Both the position numbers and the translations under genes were made by a program. Shown piece by piece: positions 27,020 to 35,639 of a stretch of DNA of 64,000 bases (positions are counted from its first letter, which is position 1; the number at the start of each line of letters is the position of its first letter). The notes beneath the pieces were generated by a model, which saw only the letters and a list, made by a program, of their open reading frames with translations, was not told where the DNA came from and made no database searches. The stretch lies in the NCBI RefSeq assembly GCF_003362755.1, contig NZ_QKRA01000002.1, forward strand, positions 372,001 to 436,000, written 5' to 3'. Origin of the DNA: Marinomonas piezotolerans (GTDB lineage Bacteria; Pseudomonadota; Gammaproteobacteria; Pseudomonadales; Marinomonadaceae).

Positions 27020-28102
27020 ATGTTTGGACAGAAAAAAATTCGCGCTCTGGAACAAGAGCTGGAAAAAGCGCGCTTAGAAAACCAAGCATTGACTGCGCAA
27101 GTGGATGATCTTACTGCACAGGTTGCGCAAGCAGTGCAAGACACGCCTGTTGACGTTCGCCCAGAACCCTTAATGACAAGTCAGCTAGTGCACACCCAGA
27201 CGGCCGCCATGGAGACAGGCTTGGAGTTTATGGGCAAAGTGTTAGAGCAGCTATTTGAGCCGATGAGTGCATCAGAAGGGGCGAATGAAGAGATCGAGCA
27301 AAATAAGAAAGACATATCCATCCTGACCGAAAATATGTCCGCCATTGCGAATCAAAGCTCTGAAAGCTTAGAGAATGTTAATGCGTTACAAGAGATTTCG
27401 TCTGAGATTCGTGGGTTTACCGATACCATTCAAAGTATTTCTGAACAAACCAACTTATTGGCGTTGAATGCCGCGATTGAGGCAGCACGAGCAGGAGAGC
27501 AGGGTCGTGGGTTTGCAGTGGTGGCGGATGAAGTCCGTACTCTAGCAACCAAGGCAAAAGAGTCGAGCGATCAAATCTCGAATTTAGTACTACGCATTGA
27601 TGAGCGCACGCAAAAAGTCGCCCAGCAAATCAGTGGGTTGAATACGTCTGCAACACAAGTTAAAGAATCAACATTATCGCTCGAAAGCTCATTTGACCGA
27701 ACTGCTAAAAATAGCGCTGAGTTAACCACAGCAAGCTATTTGTCTATGACTTATGCTCACGCTGCAGCGTCCGCACTTGAGCTGCATAAATGGCGTTCAC
27801 AAGTTATCACTGCGATTATCGACGCGTCGGCAGAGCAACCCACTGATATTATGCAAACCGGCTTTGCGCAGTGGTATTACCACGATACGGATAATGATTT
27901 TAACTTCCGTGAGCAAAAAGCATTCATTGCTATTGATAGTGAAATGAAACAGCTTGCGCAGCTATCAGGTCAAGCGAGCGAACTGGATGGCAGTGATGAG
28001 TCAGGCGTACTTTCTTTCAATAATCAGATTATGCAGACCATTCGATCAATTGACACTCAAATGGCGTCTTTGCTTGCCTACTTACATCAACATGCTTCTT
28101 AA
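27020..28102 (+). CDS. Soluble methyl-accepting chemotaxis protein with a CZB-like C-terminal domain
   Basis: 360 residues with no membrane helix. A coiled coil (residues 1-45) is followed by a short signalling domain; its tip [32 protein letters not shown] (residues ~142-173) is the CheA/CheW contact. Residues ~235-360 have the helical layout of a chemoreceptor zinc-binding domain, including ELHKWRSQV and [11 protein letters not shown]. The Cys and the paired HxxxH ligands expected in CZB domains are not apparent ([13 protein letters not shown] where PHxxVH is usual), so zinc sensing is doubtful. It is a single gene; the 262 bp before it hold no other gene. Confidence 0.85.
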   Translation: MFGQKKIRALEQELEKARLENQALTAQVDDLTAQVAQAVQDTPVDVRPEPLMTSQLVHTQTAAMETGLEFMGKVLEQLFEPMSASEGANEEIEQNKKDISILTENMSAIANQSSESLENVNALQEISSEIRGFTDTIQSISEQTNLLALNAAIEAARAGEQGRGFAVVADEVRTLATKAKESSDQISNLVLRIDERTQKVAQQISGLNTSATQVKESTLSLESSFDRTAKNSAELTTASYLSMTYAHAAASALELHKWRSQVITAIIDASAEQPTDIMQTGFAQWYYHDTDNDFNFREQKAFIAIDSEMKQLAQLSGQASELDGSDESGVLSFNNQIMQTIRSIDTQMASLLAYLHQHAS

Positions 28103-28226
28103 GTTTTAACTAGGGCGATGCAAGCTTAGCTTGTTAAGCTTGCTTACTATTCGCTTGAAGTCGAGGCAAACGTAAACCCTGATCTATATTGGTGCCGTCA
28201 GAGGTGGTTGTGCGCCAAAATAACCC

Positions 28227-29060
28227 TTAGAAAAACTGAATGCGGTCAAGGTAAGACTGTTGCTTAACTTGTTTCTGATAAGCCATAGGGGTTACTTGGA
28301 CGCATTTTTTGAATTCTCTTAAGAAGTGAGACTGATCACTGTAGCCTAGTGTGCAGGCCATATCTAAGAAGTCGACGTCGTCGCAATGATTGATGCAATA
28401 GACCGCTGACTGGCAGCGGACAATTCGACTGAATGCCTTGGGCGACATACCGATGTCAGCACGAAACTGGCGTTGTAAGGTGCGGGTGGTATATCCAGTA
28501 GCCAATGCTAATTCATCAATGCGTACATTGCCTTTACGCGCAACGATGATGCTCACCATGGACTGAGTTAATTGTGATAAAGGTCGCGCAGTAGTTTTAT
28601 CAAAAAAACGTTTAAAACAGGCGACTTGGTCACAGAAGTCGTTCGAGTTGATAATGCTTTCAACTAATTGATGTGCATGAGGAACCACATCGACAAAGTT
28701 AAATTGATGATTAACGATCTCTTCAGCGGACGCTTGCATACAAGCAGGAATAGCGCCCGACACAAAGCGCACCCCAAAATACCGATGACCACTCTGAATA
28801 CCGGTATCCATCGCCGACATAGGTGTGCCATAAACTTTGGCGCTGGCGTCAGAATTTCCGCAATCAAAGAGGACTTCTACACACCCATCCGGGATGGCGA
28901 TGGTTGGTGCCTCTGAGTCGCTTGCTTCAAAACTGTAACAATGCGAAATCGTAGGATTCTCTGGGCATGCCAAAGAGAATGTGTTCGCAGCACCTAAAAC
29001 CAGCCAAGGTTGCTTAAAGCGAATCGTTTCAAGACGGTTTGCGATATGGTGGGCGGTCAT
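28227..29060 (-). CDS. AraC-family transcriptional regulator
   Basis: 277 residues. The N-terminal half resembles the DUF6597-type sensor region (IPDGCVEVLFDCG, HRYFGVRFVSGAIPA) seen in many AraC proteins, and the C-terminal half carries the two HTHs (RIDELALATGYTTRTLQRQFRADIGMSPKAF and DMACTLGYSDQSHFLREFKKCVQVTP). It is divergent from the OCD/RidA/oxidase/permease unit starting at 29235, with a 174-bp shared promoter region, and is its likely activator. Confidence 0.85.
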   Translation of the reverse strand: MTAHHIANRLETIRFKQPWLVLGAANTFSLACPENPTISHCYSFEASDSEAPTIAIPDGCVEVLFDCGNSDASAKVYGTPMSAMDTGIQSGHRYFGVRFVSGAIPACMQASAEEIVNHQFNFVDVVPHAHQLVESIINSNDFCDQVACFKRFFDKTTARPLSQLTQSMVSIIVARKGNVRIDELALATGYTTRTLQRQFRADIGMSPKAFSRIVRCQSAVYCINHCDDVDFLDMACTLGYSDQSHFLREFKKCVQVTPMAYQKQVKQQSYLDRIQFF

Positions 29061-29234
29061 AGTTACACCTGATGCTATTTAGTTTTTGTTTTTTAGCATT
29101 TGCAAACAAGATGCCAGCTTTTCACTTCATATACAAGCATGTTGATCATGTCGCAAATATTCAATACAGGGTGAAAATGCCTGACTAAGATCAAATGAAA
29201 GTTATCTATCCCGATCATTTGTTGAGGTCACGAT

Positions 29235-30374
29235 ATGTCTGAGAACACAAAAATTGATTTTATTTACTTGTCCGAAGAGGACATGATTAAAGCTGGCGTG
29301 ACAGATATGCCTGCATGTGTTGATGCAATGGAAGAGATGTTTTCATTGTTGTACCACGGCGATTATCGCATGGCCGGACCAAACAGTGATTCGCATGGCG
29401 CGATGATCACCTTCCCTGAAGAATCGCCTTTTCCAACGATGCCAAAACCAACGCCTGATCGCCGTTTAATGGCGATGCCAGCCTATCTTGGCGGGGATTA
29501 TCAAACCTGCGGTGTGAAATGGTATGGCTCTAATATAGCAAACCGTGACAAAGGTCTGCCGCGCTCAATCTTAATGATGATTTTGAACGACATTGATACG
29601 GGAGCACCGTTGGCGTACATGTCGGCAAACTTGTTATCTGCGTATCGTACAGGCGCAGTACCTGGTGTCGGTGCTCGCTACCTAGCTCGTAAAGATTCTA
29701 AGGTTATTGGCGTGCTTGGTCCAGGCGTGATGGGGCGTACTTCTATTGCAGCGTTTGTTGCGGCTTGTCCTGAGATCGACACGGTGAAAATCAAAGGCCG
29801 TGGTCAAAAGAGCTTAGATGAATTTATGGATTGGATGAGCGCAAATTATCCTCAAATTAAGAACATTCAGGTGGTCGATTCACTGGAGGCTTTGGTTCGT
29901 GACTCCGACATCATTACCTACTGTAACTCTGGTGCAACAGGCGATCCTTCTACTTACCCATTGGTGAAACGTGAGTGGGTGAAGCCAGGGGCTTATTTAT
30001 CTATGCCGGGTTACTGCCAATTAGACAGCGCAATGGAACAAGATGATGTGCGCAAGGTGCTCGATAACACAGGCCTTTATGAGGCATGGTTTGAAGAAGT
30101 GCCAAAACCTGCTCATAACCACATTCCAATGCCGGGCGTGCGCTTCATGGACATGATCGATGAGGGCTTGATTACCGCTGATCACTTAGAAGATTTAGGC
30201 AAAATTGTTGCCGGGGAGAGTGTCGGCCGTCAAAACGATGAAGAAATCATCATCCTTTCTGTAGGCGGTATGCCAGTGGAAGACGTTGCTTGGGCCACTA
30301 AGATTTATCGCAATGCGATTGAGAAAGGCATTGGCGTAAAACTGAACCTTTGGGATACACCCGCGTTACGCTAA
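29235..30374 (+). CDS. Ornithine cyclodeaminase/mu-crystallin family protein (tyramine-oxidase-subunit-B-like)
   Basis: 379 residues. The Rossmann region GVLGPGVMGRTSIAAFVA and SANLLSAYRTGAVPGVGARYLA mark the OCD/mu-crystallin family, but the protein is some 50 residues longer than typical ornithine cyclodeaminase and has the extended C terminus of the group labelled tyramine oxidase subunit B. Family members interconvert amino acids and cyclic imines or reduce ketimines. With RidA (imine deaminase) and an FAD amine/amino-acid oxidase next to it, a role in amine or imino-acid breakdown is likely. The substrate is unknown. Confidence 0.75.
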   Translation: MSENTKIDFIYLSEEDMIKAGVTDMPACVDAMEEMFSLLYHGDYRMAGPNSDSHGAMITFPEESPFPTMPKPTPDRRLMAMPAYLGGDYQTCGVKWYGSNIANRDKGLPRSILMMILNDIDTGAPLAYMSANLLSAYRTGAVPGVGARYLARKDSKVIGVLGPGVMGRTSIAAFVAACPEIDTVKIKGRGQKSLDEFMDWMSANYPQIKNIQVVDSLEALVRDSDIITYCNSGATGDPSTYPLVKREWVKPGAYLSMPGYCQLDSAMEQDDVRKVLDNTGLYEAWFEEVPKPAHNHIPMPGVRFMDMIDEGLITADHLEDLGKIVAGESVGRQNDEEIIILSVGGMPVEDVAWATKIYRNAIEKGIGVKLNLWDTPALR

Positions 30375-30386
30375 TAGGAAGCCGAT

Positions 30387-30809
30387 ATGACACAGGTAAC
30401 AAAAGTAAAAACGGGCTCTCACCTCGAAGAGTTGGCAAGCTATTCGCGAGCAGTGGCGGTTGATAACTGGGTATTTGTTTCCAACACCGCAGGTCGCAAC
30501 CCAGAGACGAAAGAGCTGGCTGACGATGTTATGGCGCAAGCAGAACAAGTCTTCATCAATGTGGAGCGAGCGCTCGCCGCGCTTGGCGCATCGTTGGCAG
30601 ACGTTGTGATGTCTCGGGTTTTTATACAAGACCCAAACGATACCAATAACGTGATGACGTTTGTCGGCGAGAAGTTCCGTGGTGTGGATCCCGCTACCAC
30701 AGTCACTTCTCCGCCGCTGGCTTCAACAGTTTACAAAGTTGAACTTGAGGTAACCGCATTTATTGGTGCTTCAAAAGCGAACGTGACCACGATTTCGTTA
30801 GCGCAGTAG
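30387..30809 (+). CDS. RidA (YjgF/YER057c/UK114) family protein
   Basis: 140 residues with the RidA layout: VFVSNTAGRNPETKELADDVMAQAEQVFINVERALAALGASLADVVMSRVFI and a C-terminal KVELEVTAFIGAS. Rid proteins hydrolyse reactive enamines/imines released by amino-acid-metabolising enzymes. The usual catalytic Arg is in VMSRVF. It lies 12 bp after the OCD-type gene and 18 bp before the FAD oxidase, which would generate an imine, so it probably processes that product. Confidence 0.88.
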   Translation: MTQVTKVKTGSHLEELASYSRAVAVDNWVFVSNTAGRNPETKELADDVMAQAEQVFINVERALAALGASLADVVMSRVFIQDPNDTNNVMTFVGEKFRGVDPATTVTSPPLASTVYKVELEVTAFIGASKANVTTISLAQ

Positions 30810-30827
30810 TGGTCAGAGGTTATTGAT

Positions 30828-32120
30828 ATGACAAAGACACTCGTAAAAGTAAACACGACAGATGAGCTACCGACGTCCACGTCGGTAGTCATCATCGGTG
30901 GCGGTATCGTTGGTATTTCAGCAGCATTGACGCTGGCCGAGCGTAATATTCCAGTGGTATTGCTCGAGAAAGGGCATATTGCCGGTGAGCAATCTTCGCG
31001 TAACTTAGGCTGGATCCGAAAAACGAGTCGCCATCATGCGGATGTGCCACTCGCCGCGGCAGCTGACAAGCTTTGGTCTGCGATGCCTCAGCGCATTGGG
31101 GCAGATGTAGGCTACCAACAAGCTGGAATCATGTTTCTCGGTAAAACAGATGCACAAATGGCGATGCATGAAAGCTGGTTAAAATCTGTTGAGTCACTGG
31201 ATTTGGATTCACGACTTCTGAGCGCCGCTGAGGTATCCAAGCTAGTGCCACATGGCACAGGGCAATGGAAAGGTGGGATTTATACTCCTTCTGACGGTCG
31301 TGCTGAGCCAGATGTTGCCACAACAATGATGGCTCAAGCAGCGATACAGCAAGGTGCGAAAATTGTTCAAAACTGTGCGGTGAGAACCTTAACGACGCAA
31401 GCCGGAAAAGTGTCAGGCGTGGTGACCGATCAAGGCGAGATTCGATGTGATCAGGTGCTGCTCTGTGGTGGGGCTTGGTCGCGCCGTTTTCTTGGGAATT
31501 TAGGCGTTTCACTGCCGACTCTACCACTGATTTGTTCGGTGTTGCGCACTAAACCTATGGAAGGGCCGACAGACATTGCTGTGGGTGGTCCAGACTTCTC
31601 ATTTCGTAAACATCGTGATGGCGGTTACATCATCACCCAGCGTGGCAAGCTCGATGCACCTCTCACCCTAGATCATTTGAAAGTAGGCCTAAAATTTGCT
31701 GACCAACTCAAAGCGTCCCGTGACTTTTTGAAAGTTGGATTCGGTAAGTTCTTCTTTGAAGATTTGTCCTTGCCGCGCCATTGGCGAGGCGATCAAAAGA
31801 CACCTTTTGAGCGTATTCGCGTACGCGACCCTGATGTGAATCATGGCCTCAATCAAGATGCCATGAACAACCTTATCAATGCTTGGCCAGCCTTTGAAAA
31901 CGCCGAAATAGAAGAGTCGTGGGCGGGCCTAATTGATGTGACACCGGATTCAACGCCGGTCATCGATCGTATACAGACGATCCCAGGACTAACCATAGCG
32001 ACGGGCTTTTCGGGCCATGGCTTTGGAACTGGGCCCGCTGCGGGGCAGTTAGCCGCAGATATCGTAACGAGCGAAAAACCAATGATTGACCCTGCACCTT
32101 ATCGCTTTGACCGCTTTTAG
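30828..32120 (+). CDS. FAD-dependent amine/D-amino-acid oxidoreductase (DadA/DAO family)
   Basis: 430 residues. The N-terminal dinucleotide-binding motif is VVIIGGGIVGISAALTLAE followed by LLEKGHIAGEQSSRNLGWIRK, and the C-terminal FAD-contact GLTIATGFSGHGFGTGPAAGQLAADI is intact. Enzymes of this DAO-like family oxidise D-amino acids, glycine derivatives or secondary amines to imines. Here the imine would pass to RidA. Third gene of the 29235-33571 unit; the AraC regulator divergent from it is the likely control. Confidence 0.87.
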   Translation: MTKTLVKVNTTDELPTSTSVVIIGGGIVGISAALTLAERNIPVVLLEKGHIAGEQSSRNLGWIRKTSRHHADVPLAAAADKLWSAMPQRIGADVGYQQAGIMFLGKTDAQMAMHESWLKSVESLDLDSRLLSAAEVSKLVPHGTGQWKGGIYTPSDGRAEPDVATTMMAQAAIQQGAKIVQNCAVRTLTTQAGKVSGVVTDQGEIRCDQVLLCGGAWSRRFLGNLGVSLPTLPLICSVLRTKPMEGPTDIAVGGPDFSFRKHRDGGYIITQRGKLDAPLTLDHLKVGLKFADQLKASRDFLKVGFGKFFFEDLSLPRHWRGDQKTPFERIRVRDPDVNHGLNQDAMNNLINAWPAFENAEIEESWAGLIDVTPDSTPVIDRIQTIPGLTIATGFSGHGFGTGPAAGQLAADIVTSEKPMIDPAPYRFDRF

Positions 32121-32176
32121 GCCAAACGTGGATTGCATAAGTTCGGGTTAGTTGCGTTATTCATAAGAGGAACAAA

Positions 32177-33571
32177 ATGATGAGCGATATCTCAACAACA
32201 GAAAAAATGACGATGGCGGGAAACACCGCTGCGAAAAAGAAATTAGGTTTAATAACGATGATGGCCATCTGTATTGGTATGGTTATCGTCCAGGGCGCCA
32301 TGATTTCAGCTACCCAAGGTATTGGCTTGGGCGGCATGGCGTTTATTTTTGCTATGCTAGCGGCGCTGGTAATCGCTCAGTTTAATGCCATGAGCTTTGC
32401 CGAACTGTCGTTAATGTTTCCTGAGCAGGGAACGCTAGCGACGTATACACAAAAAGCGATTGGGCATTTCCCTGCGATCGTATCTGTGTTTTCGGGTTAT
32501 GTTGTCGTCGCCATGCTGGCATTGCCGGTGGAGTTTTTCTTGGTCGATGCCATGATTGGACAATTGCTACCAGGCATGTTCCCAGAGAAACTGATTCCCT
32601 TGCTGATTATTGTGGCTCTGGCCATCACGAATATTGTTGGCGCGGACGTGTTTGCGAAGGTGCAAAACTTATTGGCGTTTGTCATGGTCAGCGCGATCGT
32701 ACTCACGGGTTTAGTGGCTATTTTTGGTATTAGCCAGCCACACCCAGAGTTGACGGGCACGCCGGTTGACTGGAGCTTTGGTGGAGTGATGGACGGCAGT
32801 TTTGTTGGTCTGATTGCGCTTGCTATGTGGCTTTTTGTTGGGGCTGAGTATATTTGTCCGATGATCAAGGAAGTGAAAAACCCAACTAAAAACATTCCTC
32901 GCGCTATGCACTGGTCATTGTTCGCGATCTTTTTGATTTTCGCTGCGTTTGCAGTGGGCGCTTCCATGTATTTGGATGTTGAGTCTTTACTTGGTTCTCC
33001 GATCCCTTACTTAGATTATGCCAACGCTGTATTCGGTACTGCCGGTTTGACCATCGCGACCGTTATGGCATTGACTGCAACATGTAGTTCGGTAAATACT
33101 ATTTTTGCTGCGTTACCACGTATGTTGCAAGGCATGGCGGAAAACAAGCAGGCGTTTCCGATACTGAAGACGACCAACAAATTTAATACGCCTTGGGTGG
33201 GTATCGTGATGATGGCAGTATTGTCGGCCATTCCATTCTTATTGTTGGGTATTGATTCTTTGATCATGCTGGTTATCGCCGCAACGACCAGTTATCTATT
33301 GGCCTACATTGTGGCTCATATTAACGTCATTGTGTTGCGCAAACGTATGCCTAATCACCCTCGTCCTTATCGCACTATGCTCTATCCATTGCCGCAAATA
33401 TTAGGGATTGTCGCGATGATTTATGTTGCGCTGAATAATTCGCCAGCTCCAGAGATGACGCAAATGGTGTATAGCATTGCAGGTGGGATGTTACTCGTCG
33501 TAAGTGTGATTGGTGCACTCTGGGTGAAGCTTTACATGAAACGCGGACTGTTTGAGCCTGATGCATCGTGA
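32177..33571 (+). CDS. APC-superfamily amino acid/amine permease
   Basis: 464 residues with 12 predicted membrane helices. The opening MAICIGMVIVQGAMISATQGIGLGG corresponds to the substrate-binding first helix of APC transporters, and EYICPMIKEVKNPTKNIPRAM is the conserved cytoplasmic loop. It follows the oxidase gene by 56 bp with AAGAGGA upstream, and brings in the amine or amino acid that the upstream enzymes consume (inference). A GC-rich hairpin follows. Confidence 0.88.
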   Translation: MMSDISTTEKMTMAGNTAAKKKLGLITMMAICIGMVIVQGAMISATQGIGLGGMAFIFAMLAALVIAQFNAMSFAELSLMFPEQGTLATYTQKAIGHFPAIVSVFSGYVVVAMLALPVEFFLVDAMIGQLLPGMFPEKLIPLLIIVALAITNIVGADVFAKVQNLLAFVMVSAIVLTGLVAIFGISQPHPELTGTPVDWSFGGVMDGSFVGLIALAMWLFVGAEYICPMIKEVKNPTKNIPRAMHWSLFAIFLIFAAFAVGASMYLDVESLLGSPIPYLDYANAVFGTAGLTIATVMALTATCSSVNTIFAALPRMLQGMAENKQAFPILKTTNKFNTPWVGIVMMAVLSAIPFLLLGIDSLIMLVIAATTSYLLAYIVAHINVIVLRKRMPNHPRPYRTMLYPLPQILGIVAMIYVALNNSPAPEMTQMVYSIAGGMLLVVSVIGALWVKLYMKRGLFEPDAS

Positions 33572-33606
33572 TCTAGGATTCATGACATCATGTGTTTGAA
33601 CAGTAA

Positions 33607-33637
33607 TAGAGGGCGCGCTGCTACAGCGCGCCCTCTA
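33607..33637. terminator. GC-rich hairpin after the APC permease gene
   Basis: A perfect 14-bp stem TAGAGGGCGCGCTG (33607-33620) with 33624-33637 around a CTA loop, between the plus-strand permease and the minus-strand gene at 33659. There is no clear U-run on either side, so it is terminator-like rather than a proven terminator. Confidence 0.6.
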
Positions 33638-33658
33638 ATGATAGCCCCTCATATTCGT

Positions 33659-34153
33659 TTAGATGGGCGTACAGTGCAACGGGCGTTCATCAAAATGCCA
33701 CCAAGATGACCAAAATGAACGAGGATGCAGGATAAAACCTTCGTTTAACGTCAGCCCAGTTTCCAGTACCACATCGCTGTCGGGCGTACGCATTAGCGCT
33801 ACCTGATAATCTTCACTGGTGACTTCTTTGTGATTCATCAAGTGGTCGGCGACGCTTTTTGAGTAGACCGACATCACGATGTCTGCGGTGTTTTCAATGC
33901 CGATCCTGTCGCCACTAAACCCTCCGGCTAAAAATTCTATCGGCGACACTTCGCATAACGCACCTTGACCATCGTAGGTAACATAGCGTGCCGTTCCTTT
34001 CATGCCTTTTAACATGACCAGCGAACCGATTTTAACCTGCTCCACTTGGACTACACCTAATGCGTCACTAGGGATCTTTGGCACAATGGGATCACTGAGC
34101 GCATAAGAGCTTGTCATGAGCCCCATGATGAGTAGTCTATTGATCGTTTTCAT
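33659..34153 (-). CDS. Hypothetical secreted protein
   Basis: 164 residues with an N-terminal signal peptide (INRLLIMGLMTSSYALS, cleavage near residue 20). No known domain is recognised. The mature part is mixed beta-like (VEQVKIGSLVMLKGMKGTARYVTYDG) and ends with an aromatic stretch (SFWSSWWHFDERPLHC). It overlaps the DUF805 gene by 4 bp (ATGA), so the two are one operon. Confidence 0.65.
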   Translation of the reverse strand: MKTINRLLIMGLMTSSYALSDPIVPKIPSDALGVVQVEQVKIGSLVMLKGMKGTARYVTYDGQGALCEVSPIEFLAGGFSGDRIGIENTADIVMSVYSKSVADHLMNHKEVTSEDYQVALMRTPDSDVVLETGLTLNEGFILHPRSFWSSWWHFDERPLHCTPI

Positions 34154-34479
34154 AATGTTAACTCCGACTGAGAAACCGTACTAGGCAACGCCATTAAGAA
34201 CACTAAAACGGCAACGCCCCCTGGAACGAGCACGATCAAGAACCACCACATCGAGAGTCCGGTATCTCGCAGACGACGGGTGAGCATTGATAGCATTGGC
34301 AGTAGGGTGATGGCACTGTAGACCAGATCAATCCAACCAAGATTGTCTGTAGCCACCTCCACATAGATAACGCCAGCACTGGCGATAAGATGAATCAGCA
34401 TGAATTCCCAAAAGAGACGACGCTGAGTGCGCCCCGAAAAGTGCAGTGCATGTTTAAAGGCATAAAGGTATCCGTTCAT
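34150..34479 (-). CDS. DUF805 family membrane protein
   Basis: 109 residues from the ATG at 34479 (MNGYLYAFKHALHFSGR), 7 bases after GGAG; a start 12 bp upstream is less likely. FSGRTQRRLFWEFMLI is the family signature (basic-aromatic R-R-FW), followed by three membrane helices and TRRLRDTGLSMWW. Function of the family is unknown. It is translated just before the secreted protein and is divergent from the membrane AraC regulator at 34622. Confidence 0.85.
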   Translation of the reverse strand: MNGYLYAFKHALHFSGRTQRRLFWEFMLIHLIASAGVIYVEVATDNLGWIDLVYSAITLLPMLSMLTRRLRDTGLSMWWFLIVLVPGGVAVLVFLMALPSTVSQSELTL

Positions 34480-34621
34480 ATAAATCTCCAAAGCGTGATG
34501 AAACCAATGTAAGCGTCGCGCTTTTGCGTAGTATTTGCGTCCTAAAACGGGATTTAGGACGTTTTAAAAAGCGTTTTAGGTCATACTTGGCCTGATTCGA
34601 TAGGGAAGTGGAGAGTAGTCA

Positions 34622-35638
34622 ATGTTGTCGATTCCGTTACCGTTTGTGGTGTCAATGATGCTATTGGTCTTGGCGGGGAGTTTAATGATGCGCCGCGCAG
34701 AGCGTATGCCACTAGCGGCGTATTTTTTGATGATGTGTGCTGCCACGACGGCCATCGTGGGGTTACGCTGGCTGTTGGACTGGGCAATCTTAAGGACGCT
34801 ACAACCGATTTTTGCGTGCGCGATTCCTGTATTGGCTTGGTATGTATTTGCCCGAGCACAGCATGGGCAAAGGTTGGCGTGGTGGCACGTGATCGCGCCG
34901 AGTTTGATCGTGGTCAGCTCATTGACGTACCGCTGGTGGTCGCCCCCTCTAGATCTCATGCTGACGAGTATGTACGTCGTCTATGGCGTAGCCTTGTGGT
35001 ATACCGCGCGCTATCGGCATGCCATCCCCGAGAATGTGCCGTTATCGGATGTCCCTAATGCTGCCATTGCAACCCGCATGGGGGGCAGTATGTTGCTATT
35101 CTCAGCTCTTATAGATGGCGCGTTATCACTTGATTTTATGTTTTGGGAAGGGGCGCATGCGACGTTAATCCTCACGATTGGACACGCTCTATTACTACCG
35201 ATTTTAGCGCTGGTGGTCATTTGGATGAGTCTGCATACGCAGGAACCCGCTCAATCCCATCCCTCGCAAACGACGGCAGAGCCGCCGATTGAAACGATAG
35301 AAGACCATGCCCCAGTGATGGCGACGGTGCAAGAGGTGATTCAAACACAGCAGCTGTATCTTGACCCTGACTTAACCTTGGCAAAGCTGGCGCGTAAGGC
35401 AGGGATCCCGACACGCATCATTTCTAACGCTGTGAATCAAACTCATCATATGAATGTGTCACAATGGGTAAACCGCTATCGCATTGACCATGCCAGGCAG
35501 TTGCTGCGGGAAACTGATCAACCGATTACAGAAGTGTATTTAGCGTCAGGCTTTCAAACCAAATCGAACTTTCATCGAGCGTTTTCCCAGCAAGTTGGAA
35601 AAACGCCCTCTGATTATCGCAAGAACCCTGAGGTGTGA
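34622..35638 (+). CDS. Membrane-anchored AraC-family regulator
   Basis: 338 residues. The first ~200 residues form about six membrane helices with short loops, and residues ~235-335 carry the AraC DNA-binding domain: DPDLTLAKLARKAGIPTRIISNAVNQ and PITEVYLASGFQTKSNFHRAFSQQVGKTPSDYR. Proteins of this layout sense something in or across the membrane and bind DNA while anchored. It is divergent from the DUF805/secreted-protein operon and may regulate it (inference). Confidence 0.85.
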   Translation: MLSIPLPFVVSMMLLVLAGSLMMRRAERMPLAAYFLMMCAATTAIVGLRWLLDWAILRTLQPIFACAIPVLAWYVFARAQHGQRLAWWHVIAPSLIVVSSLTYRWWSPPLDLMLTSMYVVYGVALWYTARYRHAIPENVPLSDVPNAAIATRMGGSMLLFSALIDGALSLDFMFWEGAHATLILTIGHALLLPILALVVIWMSLHTQEPAQSHPSQTTAEPPIETIEDHAPVMATVQEVIQTQQLYLDPDLTLAKLARKAGIPTRIISNAVNQTHHMNVSQWVNRYRIDHARQLLRETDQPITEVYLASGFQTKSNFHRAFSQQVGKTPSDYRKNPEV

Positions 35639-35639
35639 A

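Noticed and set aside
28120..28143. GCAAGCTTA/TAAGCTTGC hairpin after the chemoreceptor gene
   Set aside because: A 9-bp stem but no U-run; too weak to call a terminator on its own.
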